This document shows, in pieces, positions 1 through 7,534 of a DNA stretch of 64,000 nucleotides. Location of the stretch: assembly GCA_019748055.1 (NCBI GenBank), contig JAIEQC010000054.1:1-64000 (forward strand), written 5' to 3'. Numbering within the stretch: position 1 is the first letter of the stretch; the number at the start of each line of letters is the position of its first letter. This DNA comes from Caulobacteraceae bacterium (GTDB lineage Bacteria > Pseudomonadota > Alphaproteobacteria > Caulobacterales > Caulobacteraceae). The notes under the pieces are model-generated. The model was not told the origin of the DNA. It made no database searches and saw nothing but the letters and a program-made list of their open reading frames with translations. Made by a program: the position numbers and the translations under genes.

Positions 1-76
1 GACAACCGCCCCCCAACCCGCAAAGGGGGTCCCTATTGCACGCCGATATGGGGTCCCGGTTCGACGCCTATTTACA
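1..76 (-). mobile_element. End of an IS21-family insertion sequence
   Basis: Two tandem copies of a motif of the form GGGGTCCCnnTTnnACGCCnAT lie at 26-48 and 50-72, a 24-base period. Read outwards on the minus strand the element would begin TGTAAATAGG with the terminal TGT at 76-74. Multiple short terminal repeats and TGT...ACA ends are known for the IS21 (IstA/IstB) family. The transposase genes would lie to the left, outside the window. Family assignment rests on the end sequence alone. Confidence 0.6.
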
Positions 77-731
77 GTCGATCGGCGGTCACCGCGACGA
101 TGAACCTGGCTAGTCTATCCTGAAGATCGGGATGCAGATGGACGTCTGGTTCGTCGATGAGAAGAAGGTTCGCTTCGCCGTCGACGCACTCTTTCGAGAA
201 CGCGAGGATCTCGATGCCGAGCGAGATCAGTTCGGCTTCGCCGCTGCTGATCTCCTCGGGGCCGCTTTCGGCGCCTGTATCCTTGTCCAGGATCCGAAAG
301 ACACGTCCAGCGTCGCGCTCTATCTGCACCCGATCGAGGAGCCCGTTGAGCAACGCCACTGTCGTGTCGAAGGTGCGCGGCGTGTAGCCAGGCTCGGTGT
401 GTTCCCGCTCGATCTCCCGAAGCGCCAGGATCTCGAGCTGCCGAAACAGCGTCGTGCTCTGCTGCCGGAAGTTATCTGACTGGTTGCGCCGGCGAGTGTC
501 GCTCAGCCAGTTTATGTTCTGACTAATCGTCTGCTCGATTGCCGGATCGTATCGGAGGAACCCTCCTCGCTCCGGCGTGATGTAGCGGACCTTGGCGAGC
601 CCTCCATTGCGGCGTGAGTGCTGCTCAATCGCCTTAAGCAGATAGCTCTTCCCGCAGCCGTTCTTGCCCAGGATCACATTGATCCGGTCGAGCCCAATCA
701 ACGTGAACGGAGCGACATCCCGTATGTCCAT
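77..731 (-). pseudogene. AAA/ABC-type ATPase, 3' end cut off by the IS21-like insertion
   Basis: The reading frame begins at the ATG at 731 and has a Walker A motif GKNGCGKS (about residues 22-29), an ABC-like signature SSGEAE (about 161-166) and a Walker B run LLLIDEPDVHLHPDLQ (about 188-203). This is the layout of overcoming-lysogenization (OLD)-like or AAA_21 ATPases. Those families continue with a switch histidine (ATHS) strand after the D-loop; here the frame instead hits TAA at 74-72, inside the IS terminus. The protein is therefore truncated at about 219 residues and probably inactive. It is divergent from the XRE regulator at 820. Its original role, perhaps defence or element maintenance, cannot be told. 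Confidence 0.75.
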
Positions 732-819
732 TGAGTGATTCTACCTTGGATCCTTACGAAGCGTGGCCATTCCGCCATCGCAGCCAGCTACCGTCCAGTG
801 CCGCGCTAGAATTGACGTG

Positions 820-1200
820 ATGGCATATTCCCATCCGCTCGGACGAAATTCGCTTCGATTGCAGCGCCGGAGCCGTGCCCTAATGCAGCAAGACATTGGC
901 GACCTGCTTGAAGTGGATCCATCGAGCGTTTCGCGTTTCGAGTTCGGGCGCCAGCTTCCTCCGCTTGACGTGGCAATCGCGTACGAAGCCGTGTTTGGCG
1001 CCCCCGTATCCGATCTCTATTCCGACTTGAAGCAGCAACGGTACGATGACGTGCTCGCGGCAGCTAAGCGGCTTCAGAGTGAGATTCCGGCTCGCCCGGG
1101 GTACTGGAAGGACGAGCGGCTCGCCTTCCTCGACGACTTGATTGAGATGCTTGAGGGACGAGTGCAGGAGCGGCCGAAGCCTGATCGCAACCCTGGCTGA
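820..1200 (+). CDS. XRE-family helix-turn-helix regulator
   Basis: This 126-residue protein has an N-terminal Cro/C1-type helix-turn-helix at about residues 8-60 (RRSRALMQQDIGDLLEV, then SSVSRFEFGRQLPP). The C-terminal half is charged and unassigned. The ATG at 820 is preferred because it sits just before the domain; an in-frame ATG at 763 would add 19 residues without homology to the fold. It is divergent from the truncated ATPase, so it may have controlled that gene. Its 3' end overlaps the convergent recombinase gene by 137 bases. It resembles in size and layout the other XRE protein at 4445. Confidence 0.75.
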   Translation: MAYSHPLGRNSLRLQRRSRALMQQDIGDLLEVDPSSVSRFEFGRQLPPLDVAIAYEAVFGAPVSDLYSDLKQQRYDDVLAAAKRLQSEIPARPGYWKDERLAFLDDLIEMLEGRVQERPKPDRNPG

Positions 1201-2692
1201 GGGCACTCATTGCATCGTCCGCACGAAGAGCCCCCAATATCCGAGGTAGAACCTGATGCGGTGCACCGTTCAGTGAATTTCGACCTTCCAGGATGACTTG
1301 GAAGACCGGAAACATAGTGATTTGCAGGCTTTTTCCCCGCGCACGGAGGTCCGAGGTTATGGATTTGACCGTATCGCGCTTCTCATCCCCAGATCCGGCT
1401 TCGTATAAGGATTTGGCCGTTTCCGCGCGTCCGAGGTATTTCACCACACGATCAGCAAATGTCTCGTGTGGACCCGGGCCCTCAAGCGCCAAGCTGATGC
1501 ACCGCCGCTCGGCGAGCAGCATGCCCTTGCGGGCTTCGAAAGTCTCCCTGTCGAGGTGATCGTCCAGAAACGCGTCCGTCAGGCGGACGAGGCGGTCGTC
1601 GCACTTGCCGAGGTCCCGCTTGAGCCCTCCGAACCACTCTCGGCGGAGTCGCGCTTCCTGTGTTCCCAATTTCTGGGCTTCTGCGAGCAACACCGTTCTG
1701 GCCGGCTCCGGCAGCCGCAGTTGTCCGAGGTGCGTTCGGATCGACTTGTCGATGTCCGTCTCGCGCAAGCTCGTGCCCCGGCAGGAGAGCGAGTGGCATC
1801 GATAATAGACATGGCCCTTTCGGGTCTCTCCGATGAGCGAGTAGCCGCACTCCGCGCACCGGATCAGTCGCCGGAAGATGTGGGCATGCCGGTTGGGTCG
1901 AGCGAACACCCGCCCGCCGAGGACTGACTGCACGCGGTCGAAGGTGGCTTTCGACACCAGCGGCGCGTGCACGCCTTCGAACGTCTCCCCAGTACGCTTC
2001 ACGCGGATCAGTCCGCAGTAGAAGGGATTGCGAAGAAGGCAGGACATGGCCTCCAGCGACAGGGGACGACCATTCCGACTGCGCAAGCCCCGCCGTTCCA
2101 TCTCCTTGCGGAGGGTCTGAAGGGTGTGCCCTCCGGAGACGTAGAGATCGAACGCCTGCTGCACGAGCGGTCCCACGTCTGGATCGATCTCCTTGGGACG
2201 ACCCTTGCCGCGGTCGAGATAGCCGCGCGGAGCCGGAAGCGGGTAGATGCCCTGCTTGATGCGGCCGTAGATGCCCTTGCGCACCTCCTGGCGATGGTTG
2301 CGGATGAAGTCTGCGGCGACGACGGCCTGAATGTCGGCGGACAGCCGGCCCCCGCGCGACGCGAGATCGATGGCCTCATGCGCGAAGTGGATCTGAACGC
2401 CCTGGTCGATCAAATCCCCCAGCCGCGCCCAATCCTTCAGGTTTCGGGCGCTGCGGTCGATCTTGTGGATGATGAGCCCGGCGGCGCGTCCCCGCTCCAG
2501 GTTGACGAGCATCTTGTTGAACAGCCTTCGGCCGACCTTGGCGGCCGTCTCCGTCTCTTCGATCCACTCGCCGATCGTGAGGTCGTGGCGCTGCGCATAC
2601 GCCTCGATGGCGCTTCGCTGTTCCTGAAGGGATGATCCGAGCTCGCCCTGCTTGGTCGTCGAGACCCGGATGTACGCATAGTAGGTGCGCAT
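1064..2692 (-). CDS. Large serine recombinase (first copy)
   Basis: This is a 542-residue site-specific recombinase of the large serine integrase type. The N-terminal resolvase domain (about 1-150) has the YIRVST start with the nucleophile Ser near residue 11 and the IIHKIDRSARN helix E region. The Recombinase domain follows (about 165-265, with RGYLDRGKGRP and NPFYCGLIRV), then a zinc ribbon with Cys pairs (CAECGYSL, then YYRCHSLSCRG) at about 276-305 and a coiled-coil-like C-terminus. The last 45 or so residues are read opposite the XRE gene and look non-native, being rich in Ala, Ser and Arg. It differs clearly from the recombinase at 10816, so the element holds two recombinases. Confidence 0.85.
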   Translation of the reverse strand: MRTYYAYIRVSTTKQGELGSSLQEQRSAIEAYAQRHDLTIGEWIEETETAAKVGRRLFNKMLVNLERGRAAGLIIHKIDRSARNLKDWARLGDLIDQGVQIHFAHEAIDLASRGGRLSADIQAVVAADFIRNHRQEVRKGIYGRIKQGIYPLPAPRGYLDRGKGRPKEIDPDVGPLVQQAFDLYVSGGHTLQTLRKEMERRGLRSRNGRPLSLEAMSCLLRNPFYCGLIRVKRTGETFEGVHAPLVSKATFDRVQSVLGGRVFARPNRHAHIFRRLIRCAECGYSLIGETRKGHVYYRCHSLSCRGTSLRETDIDKSIRTHLGQLRLPEPARTVLLAEAQKLGTQEARLRREWFGGLKRDLGKCDDRLVRLTDAFLDDHLDRETFEARKGMLLAERRCISLALEGPGPHETFADRVVKYLGRAETAKSLYEAGSGDEKRDTVKSITSDLRARGKSLQITMFPVFQVILEGRNSLNGAPHQVLPRILGALRADDAMSALSQGCDQASAAPALVPQASQSSRRGRRAARPSSTPGEPESHSEAA

Positions 2693-2735
2693 GGCGTTGG
2701 GCTTGGCAGCCGAAGCGGATTCTAAGGCGCCCGGG

Positions 2736-2897
2736 TCAATCTGGCGAATCTCCCTCTCGGGCGAGGCGGCTCGCGATCCTGGCCATCACTTCCGCGAACC
2801 TTTGGAAGTCCTGAAGCGCCTGCTCGCGCGCCTCCCCTTCAAAGCCGTAGCAGTCGAGGAAGGCGTTGTGGGCACGGTCGAGATCCGGGTCGGTCAC
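2736..2897 (-). CDS. Small hypothetical protein upstream of the recombinase
   Basis: This 53-residue frame starts with GTG at 2897 and ends at TGA at 2736, 43 bases before the recombinase ATG. It begins VTDPDLDRAHNAFLDCYGF and ends with an amphipathic helix (FQRFAEVMARIASRLARE). Its amino acid composition is normal and its codon use matches the neighbours, unlike the overlapping frames. It probably forms an operon with the recombinase and could be an accessory or directionality factor, but no motif shows this. Function is unknown. Confidence 0.5.
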   Translation of the reverse strand: MTDPDLDRAHNAFLDCYGFEGEAREQALQDFQRFAEVMARIASRLAREGDSPD

Positions 2898-2987
2898 CGA
2901 CCCATGATGCGTTAGAGAGGCCGCGCGTCGCAGAGGGCATCTCTTGCAGGCGATGCAGGTTTCGCACCCTGCCGGCTTCGGACGTGC

Positions 2988-4385
2988 GTGGGCGAGACTG
3001 GAAAGATGGCCGCCGCCCGCAACATTCCAGTGATCTCTCGTGTCCTCCAGGACGGCACGCTCGTGGAGACCGTGTACGACGTCCTAAAGTCCTCAACGTC
3101 CTTAGCGATCCGGAGTCCGGACGGATCCGTCCGCATCGCGGACTCGTTCGACCTTCCCAGCGGAGGCCGTCTGACGCCTTATTCCGCCGCCAACAACCTG
3201 CTCGTCACCGGCTGCGTCCTGCTGCCGTCCAAGGTCGGGGACTTCAAGGACTTGGGGGACAAGGAGGACTTGGTGCGGGACGTCCGCGCCTTCCTGCATC
3301 GCTACGTCGATCTGTCGCCGGGCTTCGAGGAGATCGCCGCCCACTATGTGCTGCTCACCTGGGTGCACGACGCTTTCAATGAGCTTGGCTACCTCCGCTT
3401 CCGGGGCGACTACGGGACCGGCAAGACCCGCGCCCTGCTCGCCGTGGGCTCGCTCTGCTACAAGCCCTTCTTCGCCTCCGGCGCCTCCACGGTCTCACCG
3501 ATCTTCCATGTGCTCGACGCGGTGGGCGGCACGCTCGTCTTGGATGAGGCCGATCTGCGCTTCTCCGACGCGACGGCCGATCTGACCAAGATCCTCAACA
3601 ACGGCACGGTGCGCGGCCTGCCGGTGTTGCGGACCATGGCCAACCGCCATCGCGAGCTCAATCCGCAGGCCTTCCGTGTGTTCGGGCCGAAGCTGATCGC
3701 CATGCGCCATCGGTTCGCCGACGACGCTCTGGAAAGCCGCTTTCTGACCGAGGAGACCGGGACGCGGCCGCTGCGATCCGACATCCCCATCCACCTGCCG
3801 GAGGCCCTGCATGCTGAGGCGCGAGAGCTCCGCAATCGTCTCCTCGCCTGGCGCTTCCACGCCTTCGGCCAGGTCGGCCCCGATCCCTCACGACTGGTGC
3901 CGGGGATCGAGCCGAGACGGAACCAGACGGCGCTTGCGCTGCTGTCGCTGGTCGACGACCCGGAGACGCGCCGACGCATCGCCGGCGAGCTCGTGGGCGA
4001 AGAGGCGCGCGTGCTTCAAGAGCGCGCCGCCTCTCCGGAAGCCACGATGCTCGCCAGTCTGGCGACGGCCTTCCGTCAGGGCAGCGGCGCCGTGTCCGTC
4101 TCCGAGGTCGCCCAAGGCTTCAACCAGTCGCTCGACAAGGACGACGCGCCCAAGTCCGCGAAATGGACGGGCTGGTTTCTCCGGACCAAGCTCCGACTGC
4201 GCACCGAGCGCGTGCGCGGCGTCTACGTCGTGCCGCGAAGTCAGATCGGGGCCATTCGGACGCTCGCCCGACGCTACGGCGTCGACGTCGGCGGGGCGGA
4301 TGCGCAGGACTCGGCGGTGGGCTCGGCGCGCGAAGCGCGCCCCCTTGCACCGGATGCACGAAATGCCCCCGTGGAGAAGGCATGA
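2988..4385 (+). CDS. P-loop ATPase of plasmid/phage primase-helicase type
   Basis: This is a 465-residue protein. Walker A is GDYGTGKT (about 138-145) and Walker B is TLVLDEADLRF (about 177-187). A conserved run with FRVFGPKLIAM (about 227-237) follows, where SF3-like and DUF3631-like helicase ATPases of phages and plasmids have a sensor motif. The C-terminal third is likely DNA-binding. No primase or zinc-finger domain is seen, so it may act with a primase elsewhere on the element. The first start is GTG at 2988; an ATG at 3006 is possible. The gene precedes the XRE and RuvC-like genes in the same direction, suggesting a replication or processing module. Confidence 0.6.
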   Translation: MGETGKMAAARNIPVISRVLQDGTLVETVYDVLKSSTSLAIRSPDGSVRIADSFDLPSGGRLTPYSAANNLLVTGCVLLPSKVGDFKDLGDKEDLVRDVRAFLHRYVDLSPGFEEIAAHYVLLTWVHDAFNELGYLRFRGDYGTGKTRALLAVGSLCYKPFFASGASTVSPIFHVLDAVGGTLVLDEADLRFSDATADLTKILNNGTVRGLPVLRTMANRHRELNPQAFRVFGPKLIAMRHRFADDALESRFLTEETGTRPLRSDIPIHLPEALHAEARELRNRLLAWRFHAFGQVGPDPSRLVPGIEPRRNQTALALLSLVDDPETRRRIAGELVGEEARVLQERAASPEATMLASLATAFRQGSGAVSVSEVAQGFNQSLDKDDAPKSAKWTGWFLRTKLRLRTERVRGVYVVPRSQIGAIRTLARRYGVDVGGADAQDSAVGSAREARPLAPDARNAPVEKA

Positions 4386-4444
4386 CCTTGGGCGACTATG
4401 GGTGCAGCGATCGCTCTTTACGGTCGCGCTAACCCCGCACCTTC

Positions 4445-4786
4445 ATGCCGCATCTCACCCATGTGCGTCGTGCTCGCCGGCGCTGGGCGCTCTCGCAACC
4501 GGAGCTCGCCCATCTGCTGAATTGTTCTTCGAGTTTGCTGTCGCGCCTAGAACGCGGCGAATGTACGCCGGACGTGCTGATGGCGTTCCGGCTCCAGGCC
4601 GTGTTCGGCCTCGCACCGCGCGCCCTGTTTCCGGGCCTTTATCGTTCCGTCGAGGACGCCGTCATGGCCCAGGCCGCCGACTTGGATCGCCGACTCGGCG
4701 CACGGCAGGACTATGCCGCCTTGACCAAGCGACGCCTGCTGACGGCCATGACCCATAGGGCGTCGGGTGATCTTCCTCGCGCATGA
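4445..4786 (+). CDS. XRE-family helix-turn-helix regulator
   Basis: This 113-residue protein has a Cro/C1-type helix-turn-helix at about residues 6-60 (RRRWALSQPELAHLL, then SLLSRLERGECTPD). The C-terminal part is helical and unassigned. Its stop overlaps the start of the RuvC-like gene by four bases (ATGA), so the two are translationally coupled and probably work together. Sequence and size resemble the XRE protein at 820, suggesting a shared origin within the element. Confidence 0.8.
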   Translation: MPHLTHVRRARRRWALSQPELAHLLNCSSSLLSRLERGECTPDVLMAFRLQAVFGLAPRALFPGLYRSVEDAVMAQAADLDRRLGARQDYAALTKRRLLTAMTHRASGDLPRA

Positions 4787-5313
4787 CGCCGCCCCCGCAT
4801 CTCACCCTTGCGATCCATGCGGACCGCAAGGGTTTCGGCTGGGTGGCGTTCGAAGGGCCCTTCGCGGTCCATGACTGGGGCCTTCATCGCGCGCGCCGCA
4901 ACAAAAATCTCGTCTGCCTGGCCCGCATCGACCAGATCATCACCAAGCTCAATCCGGAGGCCGTGGTGCTGGAGGCCTATGAAGCGCCGCAGGCCCGCAG
5001 GGCCACCCGCATCACGCTTCTGATGCGGGCTGTCGCGGCCCTGGCCGCCGACCGCGGCGCGACCGTCGCCGTGTATTCCCGCGGCGACGTCTCCGGCTGC
5101 TTCCTCGACGTCGGGGCGCGGACCCGCGACGAGATCGCGGCCGCCGTCGTGCGCCACGTGGACGCCTTCCGGCATCGCCTGCCGAAGCGACGGAAGCCTT
5201 GGCAGGCGGAGGACGAACGGATGGCGCTGTTCACCGCCGCCGCGCTGGTGCTCACCCACTATCGTCTGGGAGCGGCGACCCTGTTCGACGACCTGAAGGA
5301 CGCCGCTTCCTGA
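4783..5313 (+). CDS. RuvC/RNase H-fold-like protein, possible Holliday junction nuclease
   Basis: This 176-residue protein is not recognised as a named family member. Its opening strand, LAIHADRKGFGWVAFEG, resembles the first strand of RuvC (an acidic residue, then a glycine two strands later). A second strand PEAVVLEAYEA carries a Glu where RuvC has its second catalytic acid, and a C-terminal helix begins with EDERMALFTAAALVL, where RuvC has its last acidic pair. Length matches RuvC. I infer an RNase H-like nuclease that resolves or cuts branched DNA during element processing. The coupled XRE protein may regulate or target it. Confidence 0.45.
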   Translation: MTPPPHLTLAIHADRKGFGWVAFEGPFAVHDWGLHRARRNKNLVCLARIDQIITKLNPEAVVLEAYEAPQARRATRITLLMRAVAALAADRGATVAVYSRGDVSGCFLDVGARTRDEIAAAVVRHVDAFRHRLPKRRKPWQAEDERMALFTAAALVLTHYRLGAATLFDDLKDAAS

Positions 5314-5320
5314 ACGGCAA

Positions 5321-5351
5321 GACGCCCGGAGCCCCGAAGGCTCCGGGCGTC
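5321..5351. terminator. Bidirectional hairpin between convergent genes
   Basis: A perfect 13-bp stem (GACGCCCGGAGCC at 5321-5333 with its complement at 5339-5351) encloses a 5-base loop. It lies between the ends of the RuvC-like gene and the ParB-like gene, which converge. There is no strong U-tract on either side. Confidence 0.7.
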
Positions 5352-5366
5352 CGCTGCGCCCTCCGG

Positions 5367-7286
5367 TCATTCAGCGGCGAGCGGCACGTCCTCCTTGACG
5401 GCGACGCCAGTGCGCAGCGGCTCCGGCAGCCATCCCGTCCCCGCGACCAGCTGCTCAGCCGCCTCGGCCATGTCGGCCTTCTTGGCGGACTCGAGCCGTC
5501 GCGCGGCGTCCTCCGAGACGGCCTCGGTGACCGCCTCAAGGATGCGCCCCTTGGACACGCGGCCGAAGTAGGTCTCGGCGGTCGGCGTCCAGTAGGTGGT
5601 CATGTCGAGCGAGAGGGCTTCGGCGAGGGCGTCACCCGGCAGTCCTCCCTCCCACGATCCACGATCCGTCGTCTCTACCGCATTGACCGTGAGCGAGACG
5701 CAATGTGCGAGAAGCGCCATGGCGTCGTCCCGAGACAAGCCCTCGACGAAGGTCCGCAGGTCGCCCTCAGCCTCCGCGATGCGCCCCTCCCACGCTTCGT
5801 GCCGCGCCCGGACGGCGCATCCGGCGCGGCTCTCCCCGATCCCCGCCGCGTGACGGTCGAGGAACGGCGCATCGGTGCGCAGTCGCAGGCACGTCGCCGT
5901 CCCGTGCCGCCGCCCGAAGGTGGTGGCGGTCAACAGATGCAGCACCTCGATAAAGGCCACGTCGGGGTTCTGGGCCAGCGCGTCCTGCAAGGCGAGGGTT
6001 CGGTGCGCGGTCAAGTCCGCGACCAGCTTGTCGGACAGGGATGAACGACCCGGCTCCTTGGGCTTGGTGGCGGTCCCGGAGGACTCCCCACCTCCGACCT
6101 CCGTCTCAAGGCTCCCGTCGTACGGCGGCTGGTCCTCGGCCCGAACATAGCCCAAGTCGATGGAGGCCCGCCCGTCTCGGCCCAAGCTGACGAAGCCGCC
6201 CGCGCGGGCCTTCACCTCCGGCGAGAAGCCCCGTCGCGCCGCATGAAGCGCCTGCACCTCTTCCTCGATGCCGGTCCAGCGCGCTTCCGCTTCGTCATCC
6301 CACTCGCCGTGGCTCTCTTGAAGGGCCTCCCGCTCTTGGACGAGCTCAGCCAGCCGCTCGATTTCCTCGGAGGTGAGGTCACGTACCTCGGGCGCGAGCC
6401 GGGCGCAGCCGGGGTCCGGCTCCAGCGCGACCCACTTCCAGCCGTCCGCCAGCACCTCCTCGGAGATGCGCTCCAGCTTCTCCCGGACGAGACTGTCCAG
6501 TAGCGCCGGATCGGCGAACCAGCCGCCGCGATCGTCGGCGAACAGGTCGCGTTCGATGACGCCCCCGGCCTCCTGATAGGCCGCTGCCCCGACGAAGACG
6601 GCTCGGCTGTCGGATGACCGCACCCGGTCGCGCGTCAGATGCCTGCGGATGGCCTGCGGATCGCGATCCCATTGAGGCAGGCTCTCCCAGAGCGCTTCCT
6701 GCCGGGCCGAGTCGTCGGTGAGGGTGAAGGCCATCACCTGCTCAAGCGACATGCCGCCGTCACGGTAGGTCTGAAGGAGACGCGGGCTTACGCTGGCCAG
6801 TTTGAGGCGCTGGCGCACGACGGCGGGGGTGACGCCGAAGCGGGCGGCGATTTCCTCCGGCCCAAACCCACGTTCCTCGGCGAGCCGCCGGAAGGCCTCG
6901 AACTGGTCGGCGGGATGCATGGCGAACCGGGTGACGTTTTCGTCGAGGCTGATCTCATGGGCGTCGTTCTCGGTGTCGATCCGGCAGCGGATGGGCTCGG
7001 TCTTCTTGATGCGCTTCTGCTTCACACGAAGCAGCTGGGCCTGCCTGCGTCCTTCGCCTATGGTGACGAGGAAGAAGCCGGTGGGCGCTCCGGCTTCGTC
7101 CATCTCGGGCTCGACCACGGGCGGCTGAAGCATCGTCTTGGCCTCGATGCTGGCGGCGAGCGCGGCGATGTCCTCGGGGCGATGCGGGGTCTTGCGGGCG
7201 TTCTTCGGCGACTTTTTCAACCGGTTAAGGGGGATGAAGACCTCGGCTCCGTTTTGGGCCGTGGCGGCGTTCTGGATGTCGGTCAT
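5367..7286 (-). CDS. ParB/RepB/Spo0J-family protein, large plasmid type
   Basis: This 639-residue protein has a ParB N-terminal nuclease/CTPase-like domain at about 17-115, with FIPLNRLKKSPKNARK, the GEGRRQAQL box and LDENVTR. A KorB/ParB-type helix-turn-helix follows at about 135-185 (GPEEIAARFGVTPAVVRQRLK). The long C-terminal region (about 200-639) is typical of ParB-like proteins on alphaproteobacterial plasmids and integrative elements. The ATG at 7286 was chosen because GGAGAG lies just upstream and the ParB domain begins soon after; the open frame extends 67 codons further without homology. No ParA gene is next to it, so it may act in element regulation or DNA processing instead of classical partition. 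Confidence 0.85.
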   Translation of the reverse strand: MTDIQNAATAQNGAEVFIPLNRLKKSPKNARKTPHRPEDIAALAASIEAKTMLQPPVVEPEMDEAGAPTGFFLVTIGEGRRQAQLLRVKQKRIKKTEPIRCRIDTENDAHEISLDENVTRFAMHPADQFEAFRRLAEERGFGPEEIAARFGVTPAVVRQRLKLASVSPRLLQTYRDGGMSLEQVMAFTLTDDSARQEALWESLPQWDRDPQAIRRHLTRDRVRSSDSRAVFVGAAAYQEAGGVIERDLFADDRGGWFADPALLDSLVREKLERISEEVLADGWKWVALEPDPGCARLAPEVRDLTSEEIERLAELVQEREALQESHGEWDDEAEARWTGIEEEVQALHAARRGFSPEVKARAGGFVSLGRDGRASIDLGYVRAEDQPPYDGSLETEVGGGESSGTATKPKEPGRSSLSDKLVADLTAHRTLALQDALAQNPDVAFIEVLHLLTATTFGRRHGTATCLRLRTDAPFLDRHAAGIGESRAGCAVRARHEAWEGRIAEAEGDLRTFVEGLSRDDAMALLAHCVSLTVNAVETTDRGSWEGGLPGDALAEALSLDMTTYWTPTAETYFGRVSKGRILEAVTEAVSEDAARRLESAKKADMAEAAEQLVAGTGWLPEPLRTGVAVKEDVPLAAE

Positions 7287-7534
7287 TGGGAACTCTCCGT
7301 TGGTGCAAGGGTGTGGACGCAAGGCGCGCCACACCCCTGCCCGTCGGCGAGACTGGGGGTAGCAAAGGCCGGGGCGAGGGCCCGGAGGGGGATCACCCGA
7401 TCTGCACGGAGCCGAAGGCGGAGGAAGATCGGGGACACCGCGGCCCTCGGCGGCGCAGCCGCGCACCCTGGCCTGCGCGAGGGGCAAAGCCCCTTAGCTC
7501 TTGGGCGGGTCGATCGGCCCGTCGGCCTCGCCGT
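7287..7534 (-). other. Gap between HerA-like and ParB-like genes
   Basis: The 248 bases hold a short hairpin at 7480-7494 (AGGGGC / GCCCCT arms) close to the end of the HerA-like gene, a possible terminator without a U-tract. The ParB-like gene has its own Shine-Dalgarno (GGAGAG). No convincing gene or parS-like repeat was seen. Confidence 0.4.

Noticed and set aside
752-798. Possible degenerate Lys in the nuclease-like domain of the HerA-like protein (residue numbering)
   Set aside because: The position after Glu798 reads Ile-Ser, so I do not claim an active nuclease; only a PD-(D/E)XK-like shape is suggested.
2685-2915. Plus-strand frame in the gap between the first recombinase and the P-loop ATPase
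   Set aside because: The minus-strand 53-residue frame in the same DNA has the more natural composition and a sensible position.
7287-7534. Search for parS-like sites next to the ParB-like gene
   Set aside because: No repeated palindrome of the parS type was seen in the adjacent gaps.
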